Shown: piece by piece, positions 32,914-42,866 of the stretch
Layout: each line of letters starts with the position of its first letter
Numbering within the stretch: position 1 is the first letter of the stretch
NCBI RefSeq assembly: GCF_038396675.1
Contig: NC_088922.1
Coordinates: 68,976,001 to 69,040,000, forward strand
Reading direction: 5' to 3'
Origin: Hydra vulgaris
Lineage: Eukaryota > Cnidaria > Hydrozoa > Anthoathecata > Hydridae
Length of the DNA: 64,000 nucleotides
Notes under the pieces: model-generated
Database searches by the model: none
Seen by the model: the letters and a program-made list of their open reading frames with translations, nothing else
Told to the model about the DNA's origin: nothing
Program-made: the position numbers and the translations under genes

Positions 32914-34231
32914 GGGGGAGACTTCGTACATGGGGAGAGAATGAACACTTCAAAATCTCCTACCTTGTTAACATTAGAACAATGTTTTCTATTGTCGATA
33001 TGTTGTTAGACATACGCTTTAAAATAGTTATGTGACAGTTTCCCGCTAAAAAACAAATTTTAGAGTGAAAAAAATGATTTTTTGGTTCTTAGATGCAAAA
33101 CTTTCTATTCTAAGTGAATCATTCAGATTCTAGTTATGAGCTCTGCCAGAGTTTATGCAATTTTTTATAAAACAAACGGTTACCTGTGGACGTTGGGAAT
33201 GTAAGTATTTGTAATCTATATATGAGTTTGTAACTATTCCTTTGATTTTTTCAACATAACCCTTATTGGCAGATTACGGACAATTCGGACATTGTCTAAA
33301 GTTTTCTCCGATGCTCCGACCCAACAACAAGTTCATCCGTATCCTAAAGCTGCTCCACGAAAATAAAACACTAATAATCGACGACGCTAGGGTAGATTGG
33401 ATATAGCCACAGATAACCCGTCAAAAGAGGAACTTGCAGCTGCAATAAAAGCAAGAATGGCGAAGAAGCTAACAAAAAAGACAACCAAGAAGAAGATTCT
33501 ACAGGTAAAGACCTCTAAAAAACCAATCCTTCGAGAATTGTCTTCAGATGAATAAATAGACCTACAAATTTTAACGATTGAGAGTACATATAATCTTGAT
33601 GACAATGATTTTAATGACAGCAATGCTAATACTTTTGATATGCCGGAAGAAAGATTTATAATTGTAATGGTGTATGGATGCGGAAAACAATCAAGTCGTC
33701 ACTATACAGCAAAAGCTGTTAAAAAAGTGAAAGGTGGTTATGAAGTGGAATTTTACAAAAAAATAAATCCCTTTCGATACATTTATAAGAACTAATGAAG
33801 AATTGTATTCATCGCCTATACCGATGTGGTGCGTGTATTGCCAGTTCCTACAGAAGACAAGAGGTCTCCTTTTAAGGATATCCTGTATTTTAAGTGCAAT
33901 TTGAATAAATACCAATTGCAATAATTTAAAAATTAAAAGTAAACTATCATTGTTGAAATTGCGTATTTATTTGTTTGATGTTCATAATCTTTCTATACAT
34001 GTCCGATTTACGTGTCCGATATCACCCCGCATGCAGGTTGACTTCAGACACTTGACTAGTATTTTTAAAATAGTTTTAAAACATTTAAAATCAAAAACAT
34101 AAAAAAGTAAATATTTAAAAGATACCTTAATCATTTAGTTTGACAAAAAAACACCTTACTTAGAAAAAATGCAATAGCTATTAAATAAGCCAGATTAGAG
34201 AAAAACTGTCCGAAGTCTCCTCGGTCTCCCC
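32914..34231 (+). mobile_element. Internally deleted pogo/Tigger-like transposon
   Basis: The left end GGGGGAGACTTCGTACATGG (32914) and the inverted right end GGGGAGACCGAGGAGACTTC (ending 34231) share GGGGAGAC and GGAGACTTCG words and are flanked by TA (32912-32913 and 34232-34233). The element is about 1.3 kb. Only the C-terminal tail of a transposase remains inside (33311-33924). Confidence 0.75.
33311..33924 (+). pseudogene. C-terminal tail of a pogo/jerky-type transposase
   Basis: The plus strand gives VHPYPKAAPRK (about 33330), a Lys-rich stretch (KARMAKKLTKKTTKKK, 33453-33497), an acidic segment and then FIIVMVYGCGKQSSRHYTAK, GGYEVEFYKK, and VVRVLPVPTEDKRSPF before a final stop at about 33922. 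This succession (PFPKA.PRK, basic linker, small beta-rich domain with LP.P near the end) is what I know from the C-termini of Tigger/jerky-like transposases. Stops near 33364, 33552 and 33793 break it. The DNA-binding and catalytic domains are absent, which fits an internally deleted element. Confidence 0.6.
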
Positions 34232-34233
34232 TA

Positions 34234-34449
34234 TCGAAACATTTAAAAAAAATGAGAGTAATTTAAAAGTAGAAAAAAAAATGTATATAACGTAATTCAA
34301 TGAGTTAAATGTGTGGATATTTTTTATAAACGCCTTAATTGTTATTTTTCTATAACTGGAAAATCGGTCTAGAAAAATTGTAGAATATAAATAATTTTTT
34401 AGCTTTTAAAGCGTGTTGAAAAAGCTTTAAAGCTTTTTATTTGTGTAAC
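34234..34449. other. AT-rich spacer
   Basis: No feature recognised. Confidence 0.4.
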
Positions 34450-34592
34450 GGTCTCTGGAAGAGTACAACGTAGATTACTGAAAAAAGAAAACGTAGATCA
34501 CTGAAAGAGTACAACTTAGATCACTGGAAGTGAACAGCATAGATCACTGAAAGAGAACAACGTAGATCACTCGAATAGAACAAGTACATTAT
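34450..34592. repeat. Minisatellite with GTAGATCACTGAAAGAG units
   Basis: About six degenerate units of roughly 20-28 bases containing ACGTAGATCACTGAA follow each other; unit spacing is not constant. Confidence 0.85.
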
Positions 34593-34671
34593 AAGCAAAA
34601 CAAAAATTTTTAAATCTTAAAAGCACAACAAAATCTTAGAAAAAAGGGAATCAAGCTACAACTCTCTTATA

Positions 34672-34765
34672 TAAGTGTGTGACTGTATGTGTGTGCGTGC
34701 GTGTGTGTATGCGTTTATGTGCGTGCGTGCGTGCGTGTGTGTGTGTATGTGTGTGTGTGTGTCTC
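34672..34765. repeat. GT-rich microsatellite
   Basis: Alternating GTGTGT, GTGC and GTAT units. From 34766 to 35640 the DNA is AT-rich with no recognised feature. Confidence 0.9.
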
Positions 34766-35652
34766 TGTGAGTTTGAAGGATTTTTATGTCAGCTGAGGTG
34801 GCAATAACTGTATTTTTTTTGAGATTTTCAGTTTGATTTTACCTTTAAACTTCCTAACTCTTCAATCAAATCATAAAAAATCTCTATACAAAAAAAATCT
34901 TGCTTTAAAATTCACCAACTTTAAAAGCTGATTCCTATTTTTGATGATACAGGTAATAAAACATAAAAAACATTACGCTGAAAGCAATCTTCTTTACAGG
35001 TGTCGTCTGATTTATCACTCGGTGTCTCACCTGCAAGTAAACCATAACCCAAGTTTATAACAACATTTTTGCAAACATTTTAAATTAGGTTTAGGCTTTT
35101 TCTCAATATTTTTTCTATAACACATTTCATAAGACATTTGAAAGTGTCAACTTTAAATTTTAAAGTTGCATCTTTGCCTTACAAATATGAGGATCTGCAC
35201 TTGATGCTTGTTAGAACTTTTTACTAGATGCTTGAAACCATAGTGCACCTCAATAAACTTTAAATAAAGTATTTTTCGATGTCTTTGAAATTGTTCATTA
35301 TTTACATATTTTGTTTTTTGATAACATTAGAAATTGGTTAGTTACTGATTTCTTCGTTTTCTAATTGTAGTCAACTAAATCTAAATAAAGAGTCAACTAA
35401 CTTTGAAAATAGCTTTTAACTTTCAATGTTTTGTTGTTGTTTTTTTCATTTAAATCCAATATAAAATTGCGTTTAACACCTTTTCCTACTATTTTTTTAC
35501 TTTGAATTAGGTCACTTTTTTTGCGAAATACTGTATTAACTCATTTTGAGTTTCCGATGACTGGTAATGTACTTCTAGTTTTTGAAGACATGAACTAGAA
35601 AATTATGCATGATAAAAAAAAAAATTTTATAAAAGTAAATATATATATTTGT

Positions 35653-35654
<2 letters not shown>

Positions 35655-35749
<95 letters not shown>

Positions 35750-35861
35750 TAGATAGATAGATAGATAGATATAGATATATATATATAGATAGATAGATAA
35801 ATAGATATAGATATATATAGTTATACATAGATATATAGATATATATAAATATATATATATA

Positions 35862-35915
<54 letters not shown>
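35655..35915. repeat. (TA)n array with (TAGA)n centre
   Basis: TA repeats at about 35658-35747, TAGA/TAGATA units at 35745-35840, then further TA with GTGTGT (35862-35870). Confidence 0.9.
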
Positions 35916-35919
<4 letters not shown>

Positions 35920-36539
35920 TGTGTAAGTGTGTGAAGCTACACTTAAATATGTTTAGCTTTACGGAAAAGACGCACAATTGAAGCTTAAGCTTGATGATTA
36001 GCTCTGGCTTTAATAATTGTTTAAACAGCATCAAACAGATTGGAAGGGAATGAGGCTAGTTATGCTGGCAGAATATTTACTGAATGGTCATAAAAAGCGT
36101 TCCTTTAAATGCACCGCTGTACAATCTTCTTAACAGCTTTTGCAAACTTCTAATTTGTCAACTATATTTGGAATATTTTATATACAAAGAGTGGCGTTAA
36201 CAATGTAAGCAGTTTGATTTTTCCTTAAGGTACAAAATAAAGTTACACAAAAATATTTTAGTATTGTTATAATATATTTCTTTAAAAAGTTTAAAATTAA
36301 CAACAACTTAATGAATTTTAATTTAAATATTGGTTATTAACATTCAATTATGGATATATGTCTAATATGTCATCGATTGCAGTTAGAATACCCTTAAATA
36401 CTTTTAATATCAACAAGAGTCAAGGCCTCTTACGATGTTTATCCAAGTGTTTTGGCATCAGTGTTTTATATTACTACATCGCATATTTTTATTTAGTTTT
36501 TAATTTATTCCTAAAAAATAGCATTTACCTGATCAATTA
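35916..36539. other. Unassigned DNA
   Basis: No clear feature. AAGCTTAAGCTT at about 35980 is a 12-base palindrome. The last part (36358-36539) may be the decayed upstream portion of the RT fragment that follows. Confidence 0.35.
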
Positions 36540-37125
36540 TTAATAGTAAGCGTAGTTCCTTTATATAAAAATGGCACGGGTTATGTTGCATTCAATTATT
36601 GGTCTACATCCGTACTATCTTTCTTTTTAAAGCTACTTAATCGTATCATGTAAAATAAATTATGTAATTATCTAAAAATAAATAATATTCTATATAATAA
36701 ACAGTATGCTGTTTGTTATGTAGAATATTACTACATTAATATATATAAATACATATAACTACAATATATTACACTTTGTTATATATATACACGATGTATA
36801 TTATACTATATAAGGGGTCGTCCATAAATAACGTCACGCAATTTTTGACCGTTTTTGACCTCCTCCTCATTGCTCGTCACATAATCGTAACACCTAAGAT
36901 GCAAGTTTAGCATGAATCGCCATAAAACCACCAACCCCTATCCCTTCCTTCCTTTTGCGTGACGTAATTTATGGACGACCCGTAATACAACGTTATGTTT
37001 ATATATAATCATAGTAAAACAGTGTTTTTTTTTGTACTCCAATATAAAAATAATATTTTCTACAGTTAACCACGAACTGCAACACCTAAATGAGTGGTTC
37101 AATGCAAACAAATTTTAAAAATCAA
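36540..37125 (+). pseudogene. Decayed CR1-like RT fragment split by a MITE (family A)
   Basis: The first part reads VPLYKNGTGYVAFNYWSTSV, then LSFFLKLLNRIM and LCNYLKINNILYNKQYAV (about 36553-36713), which corresponds to the first RT blocks of the other CR1-like copies (PIFK.G...NYRPISVLP.FSKLLERIMY). After an AT-rich gap and the MITE at 36815-36981, a later block VNHELQHLNEWFNANKF is seen at about 37066-37118. The catalytic block between them is lost. Confidence 0.6.
36815..36981. mobile_element. 167-bp MITE with GGGTCGTCCATAAAT ends
   Basis: GGGTCGTCCATAAATAACGT (from 36815) has an inverted partner ending at 36981 (GGGTCGTCCATAAATTACGT), and the pairing continues through CACGCAA. Terminal repeats of this kind occur in many animal genomes. 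I cannot fix the superfamily or the target duplication. Confidence 0.8.
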
Positions 37126-37560
37126 AAAAAAAAAAAAATACAAAACAAGTGTGACAAATCGAATGTTAAAGGATACGCCCGCACCAAAACCATTATTCAG
37201 ATAAATCTGAGTTTCTAATATTTATGAATTGAACTTCTTCCAAAACTTTTATGTTATATTAAACTATAAAATTTTGAAGATTTTAGTTTAAAAACTGAAA
37301 AAAAAGTTTCCATTTTATCCCAAAGATTGTGAATTTGGACTCAAAAAAAAAAAATTGTTTTCATCAGAAAAATAAAGTTTTTAAGGTTTAAAGTAACAAT
37401 TTACATTTGGTTTTATTTATGAACTTTATAAAGAAACGGGTGTTAAGTTTAAAAACAATCAAGACTCCAAGTATATCTAAAAGAGGTTCACCAAAATAGC
37501 TCAACCAGCTTCAAAAACTATTCTATCAACAATTTTTTGTTTGCAACAAAGTTCTTTTCA
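37126..37560. other. AT-rich spacer
   Basis: A-rich tracts; no feature recognised. Confidence 0.35.
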
Positions 37561-37569
37561 GCTTAATGT

Positions 37570-37712
37570 GATTAGTACTTAACACACATACTATTAACAT
37601 GGTTCATCCATAAAGTACGTAATACACATATTATTAACATGGTTCCATAAAGTACTTCCATAAAGTACTTAATACACATACTATTAACATGGTTTATCCA
37701 TAAAGTACGTAA
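37570..37712. repeat. Three-copy minisatellite
   Basis: Units containing ACACATACTATTAACATGGT followed by CCATAAAGTACGTAA begin near 37580, 37624 and 37672, with a small internal duplication of CCATAAAGTACTT at about 37646-37670. Confidence 0.85.
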
Positions 37713-37842
37713 GCCAAAACTTAAGAAGCATGAATACCCAGTTGCAATGCGTACTTTCAAGTTCCCCGTTCCCTCAAAAACGACATATGCTTTTAAAATA
37801 AAAAATTTCAAGTTTCAAATTTCCCTTCCCCTAAAAGTAACT

Positions 37843-38145
37843 GTTTTTGTGTTGTTGCATGTGTGTTTTTATTTGCATTTTTGTTTCACCTATATACTTT
37901 TTGCTAGAATGACATTTAATAAGGTAGATTCCTGGGTGGCTGTTCATTTGTAGTTTGGATTTATTTCTTGATGTTAATATTGCTTCTAGGTTCAGGTTTG
38001 GTTTAAAGACCGGTCTTTAAATCAAACCACAAATGAACAGCCACCCAGGAGTCTACCTTATTAAATGTCATCCTAGCAAAAAGTATATAGGTGAAACAAA
38101 AATGCAAATAAAAACACGCATGCAACAACACAAAAACATTACAAT
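37843..38145. repeat. Inverted duplication of part of a GIY-YIG coding region
   Basis: About 37843-37968 is the reverse complement of about 38017-38145 with few mismatches. The shared block covers the first part of the GIY-YIG frame. In the spacer a perfect 20-base palindrome, TTTAAAGACCGGTCTTTAAA, lies at 38002-38021. Confidence 0.93.
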
Positions 38146-38403
38146 AGGAAATAAAACAGAGCCCTTTGCATTAGCTAGACACATGAGACATTGTGCACAA
38201 CAAATTTGCTGGGACAGTTACAGAAAAGAAAGTTTATGCTAAAAAATTTGAAAGGAAAGTTCGTGAGGCACTTGAAACAGTTCCAACAATGGGCCCCTCA
38301 ACAAAACGGTATCAATCTAGATGAGGGACAATATGTGTCAACAAAACTTTGGACACCATTTATGGCGCACTTATGTCAGAAAAAGATGAAACCATCTCAT
38401 TAA
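38031..38403 (+). pseudogene. Penelope-like GIY-YIG endonuclease fragment
   Basis: The frame at 38033 reads GVYLIKCHPSKKYIGETKMQ and then IKTRMQQHK, the GIY-YIG catalytic block with the invariant Tyr and Arg, followed by ALARHMRHCAQQI.WD. After a frameshift near 38222 the end of the domain continues in another frame (FVRHLKQFQQWAPQQNGINL, DEGQYVSTKLWTPFM) to TAA at 38401. This type is the retroelement-borne GIY-YIG domain that nicks target DNA in PLEs. No RT is found upstream because the sequence turns into its own inverted copy. A hammerhead motif lies about 520 bases downstream, as in the PLE at 16-17 kb. Confidence 0.8.
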
Positions 38404-38633
38404 CACAATATATAACCGCCGTTTTAAAAACAAGATATAAGCAAAAATAAAAAACAAATAATAAAAAAAAACTTTAAAGCTGAAGACGCTGGTCACAACA
38501 ATCCAGAGAAAATTTCTTTTAAAAAATAAATTTAGTATCGAGAGAAACTCGTGTTAATTGATGTTTATAAAATAATAATTTACATACTCTCATACATGAT
38601 GCCTAGATTCAAAAAATATATATATATAAACAA

Positions 38634-38778
<145 letters not shown>

Positions 38779-38844
38779 ATGATAGCGTAATTTACAAATA
38801 GAGATCTCAATGTTCTTAAAGAACAGAGCAATAATAAATTGTTA

Positions 38845-38987
38845 AAAAACACTTATATAAATTTTATCTTCGACTTGAAGTTTCACCCTTGCTGGATTTA
38901 GTAACACCATTGACATTTAGTAACTCTTTCTGATGATCCAGCAATGGTGAAACTTGAAGTTGAAGAAAAAAGTTAGATAAGGGTTTT
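38845..38987. repeat. Inverted repeat spanning the second hammerhead region
   Basis: About 38845-38897 is the reverse complement of about 38934-38987 with several mismatches and a small gap; the best part is the CTTGAAGTTTCACC...GCTGGAT block. The spacer holds two TTTAGTAAC words (38887, 38916). Confidence 0.85.
38925..38966 (+). ncRNA. Second hammerhead ribozyme motif
   Basis: Core in order: stem I 5' strand TCTTT (38925-38929); CTGATGA (38930-38936); stem II CCA (38938-38940) with TGG (38945-38947), closed by a GCAA tetraloop of GNRA type; GAAA (38949-38952); minimal stem III ACT (38952-38954) with AGT (38958-38960) over loop TGA; H17 = T at 38961; stem I 3' strand GAAGA (38962-38966) pairing with TCTTT through one G-T and four Watson-Crick pairs. 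Cleavage is predicted between 38961 and 38962. The T-T apposition at the base of stem II (38937/38948), the GNRA loop, the ACT/AGT stem III and the H17 base are all shared with the motif at 17136-17177, although the sequences differ. Confidence 0.75.
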
Positions 38988-38989
38988 TA

Positions 38990-39219
<230 letters not shown>

Positions 39220-39405
39220 TATGTTTCAAACAAGGTTTCTGAAAGAAGATTGTACTGATCTTATCATCACAACCTTTTACAAGCATGTGTATATAAACTA
39301 CATCAAAACATAATCAACAAAATAAAACGTAATTAACAATAAAGTTATAAAGAAAATATAAAATTACAATTAAAAAAACCTGATTACGTCATCATTTAAG
39401 ATAAT

Positions 39406-41290
39406 TTTTTCAGTTTAAATTTGAAAATGGGAAAAGAAAATGCATGTCGAAATTACACAAAACAATTTTATTCCAAAGATAGGGTGCACGATATGCAATA
39501 CAAAACTGATCAAACTTGGTTCTACAAAAGGGCTCATATATAAAATTATTGTTTCTAAGTGTATATTTATTTATTGGTTTTAAACAAAAGAGACCTTTAA
39601 AAACGGGTAAAGATATGTCTTTTTTCACATATACATAAACCACAAAACATTAAAAACATTAAGATTATAAATATTGAGAACTTTCATTTCAATAAAAAGT
39701 GGTTTGGAATGAGTATATTGATCCGCTAAGTTTATTAAACGGATCGCATGTTTCGGATGGCGATAAAGGCATTTTAGCTTACTTTTTTCAGTGGTTCCCC
39801 ATGCAACGTAAGCATAATTTAAATAACTGCGAATTAAATAGTAGTAAAGCTTAATAAGATTTTTTTTACATAAATATGTTCTGGTTTTATATAAAACTCC
39901 AATATTTTTAGAAATTTTTGCACTAATATAGTCGATATGCGTTTTCCATGTGATGTTTTCATCAAGAAAAACACCTAGGTACATTGTTACATTATGTCTT
40001 TTTATTTCAACATCATCAATAAAAATTTTTGGCAAACTAAAATAAATATAATATGGGGTAAATAAGCTTTTTAAGAGACTGGGTGGAAAAGAACCCAATT
40101 TATTTTTTTAATGTTAAGAGTTAGTTTGTTGCATTTAAACCATTTGGATATACTCTTAAGTTTATCATTCATAGTATAGAAGAGTTTGTAAATGTTATTA
40201 TCGGAAAAGAATAAGTTAGTGTCATCAGCAAACATGATACTCATTAAATTCGAAGCTTTATTTAGATCGTTAATATAAATCAAGAACAATAGTGGTCCTA
40301 AAATGGAACCTTGTAGAACGCCACATTAAATATTCAGAAATTTATTTGGATGATCATTATTGCTGATAACAAATTGTTTACAGTTGGATAAATAACTTTT
40401 AAACCATTTTATAACTTTGCAATTTATTCTATAATATTTTAGCTTTTGTAGTAAAATTTCATGATCGACAGTATCGAATGCTTTCGATAGGTTGATGAAA
40501 AAACCTAATGTATACTTAGACTTTTCAAAAGAATTAGAGATTTCACGTACAAATTGGATAACTGTATGTTCTGTGGAACTATTTCTTTTAAAGCCGAATT
40601 AATAGTTGTATAAAAAATTATTAGAACGAAAATAATTGTATAATCTATTGCACATAATACGTTCTAGTATTTTTGAAAATGCGGAGAAGACAGAGATAGG
40701 GCGATAATTACTGATACTTGTTTGATCACCTTCTTTTAAAATTGGTGTAACCTTAGCAATTTTTAGTTGTTCAGAAAAAAAATCCTTGGCGAATAGATGC
40801 TCCATAGACCTTAAGTAGGATATCTTATAAGTATTCAAAACATTTTATGACTATATTACCGTTTATTTCATCTGCTCCGGTTGATTAATTTTTTTAAAGA
40901 GTTTTGAAAGCTTTTTCAAACTCTTGAAAAGATAGTTCAGAAGATAATTCGTTGGAACTAGTGCAATTATCCATTAGTACTAAAAAATCTCTAAATAAAG
41001 CATTTGTATAAGGAATTATGTTTGGGACCAATGTCAACAAAGAATTTATTAAATTCATGAGCTATAGCTCTTGATTCGCATATATTTTTGTTATCAACTA
41101 TAATTGTTTGGGGGAGCGAACCTGAGCATCTTTTTTGTCTACCACTAATTTCATTCATTATTTGCCGAGTGTGTTTTGAGCTATTTTTAAATTTATCTAA
41201 GAGTCTTGAGTAGTAATTTTTTTTCAAGTTTTTACAAACTTTTTCAATTAGGTATTTGTATTCTTTATGTATTTTTTCATTTGCAGATGA
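39406..41290 (-). pseudogene. CR1-like retrotransposon RT, 5'-truncated and frameshifted (family A)
   Basis: The element reads leftward from about 41290. A basic linker (KKNYYSRLLDKFKNSSKHTR, 41227-41168; VDIGPKHNS) is followed by KIAKVTPILKEGDQTSISNY and RPISVFSAFSKILERIM (about 40770-40650), LSKAFDTVDHEIL (about 40490), QGSILGPLLFLIYINDLNKA (about 40310-40255) and an intact FADD at about 40228. The long C-terminal domain (40098-39410) has DENITWKTHIDYI, YLNYAYVAWGTTEKSKLKCL and a YRAPYLWNKI motif at about 39500. At least four frameshifts and several stops separate these pieces. The order and spacing equal those of the copy at 1503-3225. Confidence 0.88.
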
Positions 41291-41359
41291 TTTTGTAAGA
41301 AGTAAGAAGAGTAAGTTAAGGAGAGAGTAATAATGTCTGAAGAAAAGTTAACTTGACGA

Positions 41360-42714
41360 AGAACCAGTTATAAGTTTGTTTATTGATGGAAGGACTCAAC
41401 TTTACTTTTGAAACAGAATCCTCTAACAAATAAATTTCACATGAGGACTATAAAAGAAGAACGTATAATGTGCCTGTGAGCCTGATGGAAGATACCTTAC
41501 TCATTACACACCACCTAAAGCTATACCACCAAGCAAACCAGCCAAAGAAGCCGCATTTGCTCTTTACAATTGGATGGTTCCAAGGGCAATCCATGAGTCC
41601 TTAGAGGTCGTAGGTGGAGATTCTACAAACTCCATGACAGGTTCAAGAAAAGATGGAGGTTTGCTGTCAAATCTTGAACAATTAGTAGGGAGAAAATTAT
41701 TCTGGTCTATTTGTATGCTCCATTGTAATGAATTACCATTGAGGCACATAATTATTGAACCGGACGGCCCAACTAATTCAAAAGATGGTTTTACTGGCCC
41801 TATTGGAAAAGCTTTATCTATAGTCAATAGCATAAAAAGACTTGATACGTTTGAACCTATAGAACAGCTGAAACCTTTAACTGAAATTGCTGAAAAATTT
41901 CTCAAAATAATGTCAACAGATGCAGCTCTCTGGTATAAGTTGGTACACTGTTTGTCCACTGGCAAGATGGACATAAATCTTTCTTAAGCAAAGTGTGGAA
42001 AGATTTGCCACAGCAGATGGCTTACCACAGCAGAAGCTTCATTTTCCTCTATATGAGTGATTACACTTTTACTGGTGACGTTCTTCAAAAGTTTCATTTA
42101 ATCGTTTAATGGGTAGCTGTAGTATATTTCCACATGTGGTATGAAATGAAATTAAAACACAGTATTGATGGCCCAGGTCACTTAGTAACACTGTTGCAAC
42201 TGCTAAAAAAACAAGATAATGAAGTTCAAAATATTGCCATACAATACATTCAAAATGGAGCCTATTTTGCCCACTCGGAATCCCTTATTTTAACTCTTTT
42301 GTCAAGATCAGATGAAGAATCGAGGAAGTTTGCCATTAAAACAATTAAAAATATCAGGAAAACCTCGCAGTTCGGAGAAACAGATGTAGGGTCACGAAAA
42401 TAGGTTTTCCTCAAAACAGAAGCTTTGTCTATCAAGAGCTAATAGATTGAGAGAAGGAAAAAATATCAGAACCAGTGTTTACATGCCAAATCTCTACATG
42501 CAATCTTGACAAATATCTGGTCACTCGTTTTAAAGCTCCGTACTTTCCTCTTCACACGCAATCTTTTGAAAGGGCAGTAAAAGAAGTTACAGAAGCAGCA
42601 CTTTTCGTTTGTGGTTTTAAAAAAAGAGACGGGTTTGTGAGAGCACGAATGAATAAAAGAAAAACTTTGCCCGAGCTAAAATCAAAAAAAGTTTTTTTAG
42701 TAACCTTTATTTAA
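41360..42714 (+). pseudogene. Unclassified repeat-borne protein family Y, copy 1
   Basis: The plus strand carries a protein type I know only as multi-copy uncharacterised proteins in cnidarian and arthropod genomes. Ordered words: KFHMRTIKEERIM (about 41434), DGRYLTHYTPPKAIPPSKPA (about 41489), an open frame 41574-41987 with ESLEVVGGDSTNSMTGSRKD, LVGRKLFWSICMLHCNELPL and FTGPIGKAL, then EAFIFLYMS (about 42030), a second frame 42134-42403 with FAHSESLILTLLSRSDEE, and a third 42475-42714 with HTQSFERAVKEVTEAALFVC. The D of GGDSTN, the WSIC.LHCNELPLRH block and the late E-rich helix resemble an RNase H-fold transposase layout, but that is inference. Frameshifts near 41990 and several stops break it. 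Confidence 0.6.
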
Positions 42715-42744
42715 CAAAATTGCAAACAAAAATACTTTTATTAC

Positions 42745-42835
42745 TATGTTATAACTTAACTTGTTATAACTTAACTTAACATTGTTATAACTTAACTTAA
42801 CATTGTTATAACTTAACTTAACATTGTTTTGTTTT
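42745..42835. repeat. 28-bp minisatellite, about three and a half copies
   Basis: Units of GTTATAACTTAACTTAACATT repeat with a period of about 28 bases. Confidence 0.9.
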
Positions 42836-42866
42836 TAATGTTGTTAAGCTAAACGATGTTGTTAAG

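Noticed and set aside
38477-38520. CTGAAGA ... GAAAA as a hammerhead core downstream of the second GIY-YIG domain
   Set aside because: Stem II would need an asymmetric bulge next to the core (CTGG/CCAG offset), and no stem I pairing is found.
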